NCBI GenBank assembly: GCA_947311845.1
Contig: CAMZMU010000052.1
Coordinates: 137,717,733 to 137,781,732, forward strand
Origin: Poa pratensis
Lineage: Eukaryota; Streptophyta; Magnoliopsida; Poales; Poaceae
Length of the DNA: 64,000 bases
Reading direction: 5' to 3'
Numbering within the stretch: position 1 is the stretch's first letter; each line of letters starts with the position of its first letter. Made by a program: the position numbers and the translations under genes. The notes below the pieces were generated by a model. It was not told the origin of the DNA. It was given only the letters and a program-made list of their open reading frames with translations, and searched no databases. Below, in pieces: positions 57,001-64,000 of the stretch.

Positions 57001-58463
57001 CTACGGGAACGCGTTACCACCATCTAACGAGTTGAATAGCCTATCATCACCCGAACATCTTATGCGATGTTCTATCTCGGCGTTAGGTGGTGGTTTAAAG
57101 CCGAAGTAGAACTCCCCATCTTCTTCTAGGACGTCACTCATGATGATTCGCGCGATCATCTTCTGGATGTAACGGAACTCATCTCTGATAACATAATCAG
57201 TGGGTTCCTTCAGCCTTTGGCACCATTTGTTAACATCACTAACAAATTGGCCTCGTCGTTGAAATTTTAATGACCACCGCATTTGATAGATTAGGTACCA
57301 TGACTCCATAAAACTCCTTGAATCCTTCTTGATGCGGGGGAAATACGTTCTGTGGGAGAATTTATAGCTTTCATCATATGTTGTTTTTTTAATCGGGCAA
57401 CCCTTTAAGGCGTAGCCGTTGAGAGCATTATTCAGAACAATCTTGATGTCGGTGTAGTCCCTTCTAGTAGCCTTGTCTTCATAACGATCCCCGCTGTCGA
57501 GATACACGGCACTCAAATCTACCATGTCCAACCAGATGAGGGTGCCGTGTTTGTTTCTGCGCAAAATTTCACCATTGTAGATGCAAATTCAACGATGGAA
57601 ATATATGGAAGCATGTTAATTACGACAGGTATGAATGACTTACTCGGGAAAATAAGGCAAGAGATAGGTGCGCTTGTGAACATTGTCAAGGAAGAGATTT
57701 TTGAGGTAACACGTCGCGTGTTTCCTACCCTCAGGGTTGTTCACGAACATTTCTTCTAAATAGTAGGGGTCAACTACCACGATATCGGGTGTACCCTCCA
57801 TTTTGATTTGGTACGCCATATGGAGCGCAACAAGGCGGACCATGGATGGGTGGAACGGGAGCATATGGAACATTCTGAACATATCATCAAATCTCACAAA
57901 GATCAGGTCTGCACCATCTTCTGTGACAAAGCCTAACCGTTTAGGTACCTTTGCAATAAAAACTGGGTATGTTGGATTTTCTTGCTCGAGAAGTCTCGTC
58001 TCCATAACAAGAACAAGCTCATATAGGTCCAACAAATGTCCAGACAACTTTTCGACCAAATTTGCCGGCAGGATCGATTTACCCAAGTGATGCGTCGTAT
58101 GCTAGTTCTTGATGGGTATCGTGTCCACAAACCGGAAATCAGTCCCCTGCTCCGGCCGGCTGTTGGAGTCGTCCAACTTATGTTTCTTGTATCTTTTCCG
58201 TGCCTTCTTAGGCTTGTTCACCGGCGCATCTTCTGGCGTATCATGATTTTGCACAATAGGCATCAAATTGGTGATAGAGTTGCCGTATCCGTAGCCGATC
58301 ATGGGGGAGGCCCTACTTGGCCTCCATTCATCCAAGTCCGAACGAACTCACAGACGGTAGGAAACATGGATTTGAAGGTGCTTGTGAGTTCGTTCTCGAT
58401 GAACGCCTGCATTAGATCCTCGCCTCCTATCTGAGAACCCCCGGCCTCGTCGTTGTCAGCCAT
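57001..58463 (-). pseudogene. CACTA second gene, Ulp1-like protease relative, fragmented
   Basis: Minus-strand pieces in order: an N-terminus MADNDEAGGSQIGGEDLMQA from an ATG at 58463; a Lys-rich piece (KPKKARKRYKKHKLDDSNSR) at about 58335-58102; then SILPANLVEKLSGHLLDLYE, MFRMFHMLPFHPSMVRLVAL and DIVVVDPYYLEEMFVNNPEG (58086-57640); then LIWLDMVDLSAVYLDSGDRY and VLEEDGEFYFGFKPPPNAEI (57564-57001). The layout is that of the C48/Ulp1-like ORF common in grass CACTA elements. The usual catalytic Cys context is not evident where I would expect it near the C-terminal part. Frame breaks or unrecognised introns separate the pieces, so I treat it as inactive. Confidence 0.55.
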
Positions 58464-58585
58464 GTTCACACTAATGATCGAGAAAAGTCGAACTTAGTAT
58501 AACAGGAAAAATTCACTTAATTAACTACTAAGATACCCATGAGTCTAAGTTTGCCGGAATGTCCGTCACGACAAATGCGGGCACT

Positions 58586-58670
58586 CAAATATGTCCTAAT
58601 TTTAGAAATAGTCATGCCAAAATTCACGAATTTTTTTGGCATGACCTTTGCTAAAATTAGGACATATGGA
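58586..58670. repeat. Inverted repeat upstream of CACTA second gene
   Basis: ATATGTCCTAATTTTAG (58589-58605) is perfectly complementary to CTAAAATTAGGACATAT (58651-58667), with an inner CATGCCA/TGGCATG pair. It lies in the leader of the Ulp1-like gene. Confidence 0.85.
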
Positions 58671-59307
58671 GTATCCGAATTTGCCGGAACGGAAGCTAAT
58701 CAACGTTCCGGCAATCTCAAGTGACTCAAGGGTACCTGCAAACATTTTATATTCATCACAAATGTCGATCGCATTCCGACATCATAACCACCACCACAAT
58801 TGCATCACACCACAACCATCACATTCATCAAAAATCCACCATATATAGTCACCACAAATTCACCGCGCATCCACACAAGTAACAGCAGTAGCAAAAAAAA
58901 GTTTAGGAATTTTACCAAACACCCTGTGTGCGGTGGTGGTGCTCGGCTTGGGAGGAGGCCCGGGTGCAGCTCGTCGGCGGCGGTCCGGGTGCGGGAGAGG
59001 AAGGAGAGAGGGGGACGGTGGCTGCGCTCGGGGCGGAGGCGCTCGGGGCGAGGGGGCGCTCGAGGTGAGGGGCCGGTGGAGGGCGCACGGGCGAGGCGGC
59101 GGTAAGTGGGGGTGGCGGGCAGATGGGGGTGGCGACGCGCGCGGCGGACGCGGGTGGGGGTGGCGGGCGGATGGGGGCGGCGCGGGGTGGCGCGGCAGGG
59201 GGTGGCGGCGGCGCGGCGCGGCAGGGGGTGGAGAGAGGTTGGGGGCGGCCGGGGAGAGCGCGCGTGTGGAGAGAGGTTGGGGACGGGTGCGTTAAGTGGG
59301 TGGCCCC

Positions 59308-59345
59308 ACGCTACCGCTGGCGGACGGTGAGATGTGTCCGCCAGC
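59308..59345. repeat. Internal copy of the CACTA subterminal motif
   Basis: TACCGCTGGCGGAC and GTCCGCCAGCGGTA form an inverted pair in the middle of the element, between the GC-rich leader of the second gene (58920-59300) and the truncated end of the transposase gene. Confidence 0.85.
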
Positions 59346-59416
59346 GGTATTTATTTTCTGTTTTTTTTTGTTATTACTTAGTATTTTCAAGTACAATTGC
59401 GCATAGCAAAATACGT

Positions 59417-61640
59417 TTAAAATAGTTGAGTGTATTTACATAAATATTCATACACATCATGTATCTTTCGAGAGATCACGTCAAAGAAGTTACAGAGACC
59501 AAAAAGGGTGTCACGGACGTGCTTGTCCATTATCCCTCGGATCGCAACTGGGAATATTTGCGTCATCATCACGTGACAATCATGAGACTTCATACCTCTG
59601 AACTTCTTTTTCTGCCAGTCTAAAAATCTGCATATCAGCCCCGAGTAACCCATAGGCACTTTGACTCCTAGAAGGCACTTGAACAACTGTTCGATCTCAT
59701 TTGGACTAAGAGTGAAGCAAGAGGGCGGACAGTAATAGTCATTCTTCTTTACCCTTTTAGCAGGGTGACCGTCCGTCTCCTCATCCGACTGGTCGTCATC
59801 CCCATTTTGGTATCCCCCTTGAAGCTCTTCCCTAATGTTCATATGTTTAAGGTCACGTCTTGCTTTCGGCCCATCTTTGGTCCTGTCCGCCATGTGGAGC
59901 ACAGTGCCAAACAAAGTCTCGAACACATTCTTCGTGATATGCATTAGATCAAGGCAATTTGGCGTACTGAAGATGGGCCAGTATGGCAAGTCCCAAAACA
60001 CAGACCTCGTCTTCCAAACACCATGGAGCGGTTTTGGCGTCTGTCGCTTCTTTCCCGGCTCAGGGCACTCTTCCCAACCATTCAACAACTCGTAAATTTC
60101 ATCGCCCCTCCTCTTACGTGGAGGTCCTCGGGGCTCATCTTTACCGTTGAAAAGGTCTCCACATTTCCTCCATGGGTCTGTATTGCGTAGCCACCTTCGA
60201 TGGCCTATGTAGACGGTTTTCGAAGAACCGGCTTTCTTGAGCTGGTGGAATGTCGGATCATCCATGCACCTGACGCATCCGTTATGTTCGTGGGACACCT
60301 GGCCACCAACGTATGCGCAACCGGGCAAATCGTGCACCGTACACAACAAGGCAACTCGCATAGGGAAATACTCTTCTGTGACTGCGTCCCAAGTGGAGAC
60401 CCCTTCTGGCGCCCATAACGTGGCTAGCTCATCTTTCAGTAGCTTCAGATACCGATTGATGTCGCTGCCTGGTTGTTTCGGCCCTTGAATTAGCATGCTC
60501 ATGTGTATGTACTTCCTTTTCATGCACAACCAGGGGGAGGTTGTATATCCATACAAACACAGGCCACGTGTTGTGTGTACTGCTCTGGTTGCCAAACGGA
60601 TTGAGACCGTCAGTGCTCGCACCCAATCTGATGTTCCTTGGCTCATCTCCAAACTGTGCATCGTAAGCGTCTAATGCTTTCAGCTGGCTTGCATCCGAAG
60701 GGTGTGTCAGAATTATCTTTTCACTTCGCTCTGAATCTTGCAGCACTGCCGCCCTTCTTTCCGCGTGCCAGCGCATTCGCTTTGCTTCATTACGGTCTGC
60801 AAAATATTGCCGCAGACGAGGAATGAGCGGAAAGTACCACACAACTTTGCGAGGGGCTTTCTTCCCGGTCTTGTATCGATCAACATTGCACACTAGACAT
60901 TTGATCATTTCCTCGTCCTCTTTCCAAAATATGTAGTAGTCGAAGATGCACACATGGTACCTCTCGTGCGGTAAATCAAAGGGGCACAAGACTTTCTTGA
61001 CTTCTTCACAATTTTTAGGACACGTGTTGCCCTTCGGAAGGAGACCGTGCATGTATTCCAGATTAGCGTCGACGCTTTTATCGCTCCATTTTTGTCTTGT
61101 CTTCATCTGCAGAACATCTAGTGATACTTTCAAGCGGGAATCTTCCGGGTCGCAACCTGGATACAACGGAGTATTTGAGTCTTTCTCCAATTGCGCCAAC
61201 TTAGATTCCCTGTTAGTCGTCTTCTGAAGAAACAGTTCTTTTAGATGAGGGTCTCGCACAACTGAAGTTAGCGGTGTCCGTGTGTCCTCCTCTTCTGGTA
61301 CCACCCGATGATCATCATCGTCTTCTTCAACGCGATCATGTTGGGGATCAGGCTCTTCGTCTTCTTGCCCCTCGTCGTTATTGTCTTGCTGCCCTTCCTG
61401 ATCATTTCCTGCCGCCGCACCATCATTTTCATCATCATCTATCCAACGAGTGTGGCCATCCATGAAACCACGCTTGAGCAGGTGTTCCAGCAAATCTCCG
61501 GTAAATGGAGAGAAGCCGACCTCCAATTTGCATGTTCGACCCGGACATTGTATATCTTTGCGTTTATTCTGCAGCATGTCTTCCGTCGCGTGTCTCAAGT
61601 ATGTATTCACGACACGTTCACTCATAATAACCATTATCAC
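59417..61640 (-). pseudogene. CACTA transposase (TNP2 type), frameshifted and C-terminally truncated
   Basis: The start MSERVVNTYLRHATEDMLQN follows a short upstream extension. An N-terminal transposase-associated domain (DIQCPGRTCKLEV and LLEHLLKRGFMDGHTRWI) precedes an acidic linker and a catalytic TNP2 region (VLCPFDLPHERYHVCIFDYY, NIRLGASTDGLNPFGNQSST, WPVFVWIYNLP). A single base is missing in the C-run near 60531-60536, and the frame then continues as PWLCMKRKYIHMSMLIQGPK, CVRCMDDPTFHQL and a DUF4218 region (GMKSHDCHVMMTQIFPVAIR). It stops after CKYTQLF at 59417, well short of the usual C-terminus. Intact TNP2 proteins are commonly near 1,000 aa; about 740 residues remain. Not functional as written. 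Confidence 0.9.
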
Positions 61641-62234
61641 TTGCACGTTGTAGAATCAAGACAATAACTAATCACCATTTATATTTTATCGGGTTTCACG
61701 AAAAAATTCGCCATGACCTTCCTACAAATAGGACCTAAGGAGAGTGCCAAAAGTTGCCGAAACGGAAAATGAATCAACATTCCAGCATGGTATTGGCACC
61801 CTCATTATTAATTTTACACATCACAACACAAATTTATTCATCACAACAAAATTTCACACATTCCAAGCCATTTCATCATTTCGCATGGTTACGAGCGCAT
61901 TTTATCCGACCAAATTTTAAGAATATGCATTTATATCGATAAAAGATCACCTTAATAAGTAAAACACACGCCAAAAAAACCGCGGAAGTCGACCGGAGAT
62001 GAAATCTAGATCTTGAGATAAGAGTGACTTGAGTGGATTTTTTTTGGTCAAAGTTGGATGTGGGAGAGAGATTTAGTGGGATCTACCAATTAAATAAGTT
62101 TTTATTGGCTAAAAGTGATGAATTTGATGGGGAAATTAGCCACAAATGAGCAAAACTCGAGCTAGTGAGAGAAGCAAGTGTAAAGTGCAATAATGGAGGG
62201 AAGGGGTTGGTGGCCGGCCGCACTTATGCACTTC

Positions 62235-62605
62235 TCTAGGTTATCGCTGGCGGACGCATATCTATGTCCGCCAGCGGTAGTTAACTTACCACTGGCGGCT
62301 GGTCTGGACCGCCCGCCAGCGGTAACAGGGGATATTTTTTCCCCAGCTAGGTATAGCCGAGCCAGTTACCGCTGGCGGGCACCCCAAACCATCCGCCAGT
62401 GGTAAGTTTCGTACCACTGGCGGGCATTGACTCCGTCCGTCAGCGGTAGTTAGCCCCACCTCCTCGAACATACCTGGTACTACCGCTGGCGGGCACCGTG
62501 GGACGTCCGCCAGCGGTACGTGTAGAACCAGTGACGGGCACGGAAAGCCGCCCGCCAGCGGTAATAACGCTGGCGGACGCAAATGCCGTCCGCCAGCGGT
62601 AGGCT
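62235..62605. repeat. CACTA right subterminal repeat array
   Basis: About a dozen CCGCTGGCGG/CCGCCAGCGG half-sites in paired inverted orientation, with a few one-base variants (CCACTGGCGG). Confidence 0.9.
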
Positions 62606-63020
62606 GGTGGCTATAAGCACATTCCTACTAGTGTCAATGTGCAATGTTTGTAACCGATTGGGAAATTTGTCGAGCTCACCAAATTAATTTCGTAATTAAC
62701 TCATGACTTTTGGTTTCTATGTACTCTATACATATGGCGTCTTGGATGTTCCGCTGGCGGGCACCGTGGGACGTCCGCCAGCGGTACGTGTAGAACCAGT
62801 GACGGGCACGGAAAGCCGCCCGCCAGCGGTAATAACGCTGGCGGACGCAAATGCCGTCCGCCAGCGGTAGGCTGGTGGCTATAAGCACATTCCTACTAGT
62901 GTCAATGTGCAATGTTTGTAACCGATTGGGAAATTTGTCGAGCTCACCAAATTAATTTCGTAATTAACTCATGACTTTTGGTTTCTATGTACTCTATACA
63001 TATGGCGTCTTGGATGTTCC
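62483..63020. repeat. 268-bp tandem duplication spanning the CACTA 3' end and flanking DNA
   Basis: Sequence from 62483 (CCGCTGGCGGGCACCGTGGG) through the element end at 62633 and 117 bp of outside DNA (to 62750) is repeated at 62751-63018 with no difference that I noticed. The second unit also ends TACTAGTG followed by TCAATGTGC. The outside DNA ends CTTGGATGTTCC in both. Confidence 0.92.
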
Positions 63021-64000
63021 AGTGTCCTAAAATGTTCTTGGATGCTCCACATTGGTGTATTCACGTGATTCACATCCTCATTCTCAGGTTCATTTTTCAG
63101 CCATTGGCATTTTGCTTTTCATCAGTCCCTTGCACTCTTTTCCTAGGTCGAGCTGCAACCTAATTCCTGATAACTTCTATTCAACTTTTTGGATGTTGAG
63201 GTATACTTGATCAATTATGACAAGCGGTGCGGAATGTTTCAGCCCCAACCTTACCGTCTCTGTATTTTTTTTATCTCCTTCGCTGCCTACATGATCTAGG
63301 AATCTACCACAGAAAATCTGGTGAGCACCATGTTGACGATCCCACCTTTCTATTGCTTAGGTTTCATTTGCTTTGGATTAACCTGCAGAACATTCTTTGG
63401 TTGCCTGTGTGACCTCGAGGGTCCATCTTTTCCCTAATTTAGTTTGTACCTGTCTCTAAAATGCTTGATTTTTTGGTACAAATAATTTATTGGTTGATGG
63501 AAGCCAATACAGCCGACAAGTGTAGGTTCCTTTAAATTTTTGCCGTGAAAACTGTAGTACTCTAAATTTTCTTTAGTTTCCCTATCAATTGTTAATTTGT
63601 CAAGGAAAACAATTTAGACATTAATATCATGCATTATTCCTTTTCAACAGATTTTCTCAAACTTGGTATACCTTTCCTTTAATCGATCAACTCATTGCCG
63701 GAGGAAATTCTTTTGTAACAGGTTTACAGGAGGAACTATATGAGGACAGGTCTTCTGTTTGTTATTCTCTCCGTTCTGAACTTCTGATTGAGGGAACTGG
63801 GCATTCTCAATATCTTAAACCTTAATCAGGAAGGGATAATACAAACCTATATATTTACAGTTGGTTATTTCCACGGTATGATTTCGTATTATTTTGCACA
63901 ATAGGTTATTTTGCACAATATGAATGCGAGCTTGATATGCAAAATATAATTTTGTGCTCATGGTGAGGTCGCAGTGATACTGCTACAATTTTCATTATGC
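63021..64000. other. Intergenic or intronic DNA, no gene recognised
   Basis: AT-rich sequence with T-rich tracts resembling plant introns. No ORF with family similarity. Confidence 0.35.

Larger units (their letters stand above)
55914..62636 (-). mobile_element. CACTA (En/Spm) transposon, complete, 3-bp TSD
   Basis: The element 55917-62633 (6,717 bp) starts CACTAGTAGGAAAAGGCC, and its right end in reverse complement starts CACTAGTAGGAATGTG. TCA flanks both sides (55914-55916, 62634-62636). Subterminal regions (55936-56220, 62235-62605) are packed with inverted CCGCTGGCGG/CCGCCAGCGG motifs, the expected transposase-binding sites. On the minus strand it carries a transposase (TNP2-type) gene, a Ulp1-like ORF region and a small HBD/membrane ORF. 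Transposase frameshift and truncation make it non-autonomous. Confidence 0.93.

Noticed and set aside
1..64000. CRISPR arrays, bacterial operons, prophage or toxin-antitoxin systems
   Set aside because: Spliced plant genes, snRNA and eukaryotic transposons throughout; repeats present are subterminal or tandem transposon repeats, not spacer arrays.

Overview
This window is nuclear DNA of a plant, almost certainly a pooid grass and probably Triticeae. The evidence is intron-bearing plant genes with GT-AG splice sites, a plant U6 snRNA gene with a USE/TATA Pol III promoter, Stowaway MITEs, and CACTA, Helitron, Mutator, Harbinger, LINE and LTR elements with recognisable ends. No species call can be made from sequence alone. 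All exon models are my own splice-site readings supported by family similarity. No database search was run.

Layout. 1-1415: 3' part of a decayed LINE, ending in poly(A). 1416-4238 (-): first nine coding exons of DNA ligase IV (LIG4), cut off by the LINE. 4306-5513: a Mutator-type element with a 10-bp target duplication, 78 bp upstream of the LIG4 start codon. 6646-8901 (-) and 22767-25112 (-): two copies of an At1g16860-like membrane-protein gene lying in a ~3.3-kb segmental duplication; each copy has its own frame-breaking indels. 10512-12417: a Harbinger-like element. 12560-16400: a decayed transposon ORF region split by a 2,141-bp solo LTR. 17034-21442 (-): a Helitron with a canonical 3' hairpin and CTAG end, carrying a chimera of fragments from an unknown gene, a MAP kinase kinase gene and a RopGEF gene. 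21763-21864 (+): U6 snRNA. 26800-41340: a retroposon-rich stretch with at least five non-coding poly(A) insertions that have target-site duplications. 41497-41857: a Mutator MITE built of palindromes. 42788-45627 (+): a second Helitron with a tandemly repeated 5' part. 46828-49455 (-): a small predicted organelle-targeted protein gene. 51984-53288 (+): a frameshifted F-box/DUF295 gene. 55917-62633: a complete CACTA element with decayed transposase and Ulp1-like ORFs and a small RNase-H1-HBD/membrane protein gene; its 3' end plus flanking DNA is tandemly duplicated to about 63018.

Most of the window is best read as a record of nested and neighbouring transposon insertions around a few genes. 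There are no operons; each gene stands alone. The most interesting signals are the gene-capturing Helitron, the tandemly repeated 5' ends seen in both Helitrons, a small family of non-coding poly(A) retroposons, a non-coding retroposon that shares a 3' hairpin with the local LINE, and the CACTA cargo protein that fuses an RNase-H1-type hybrid-binding domain to a membrane helix.
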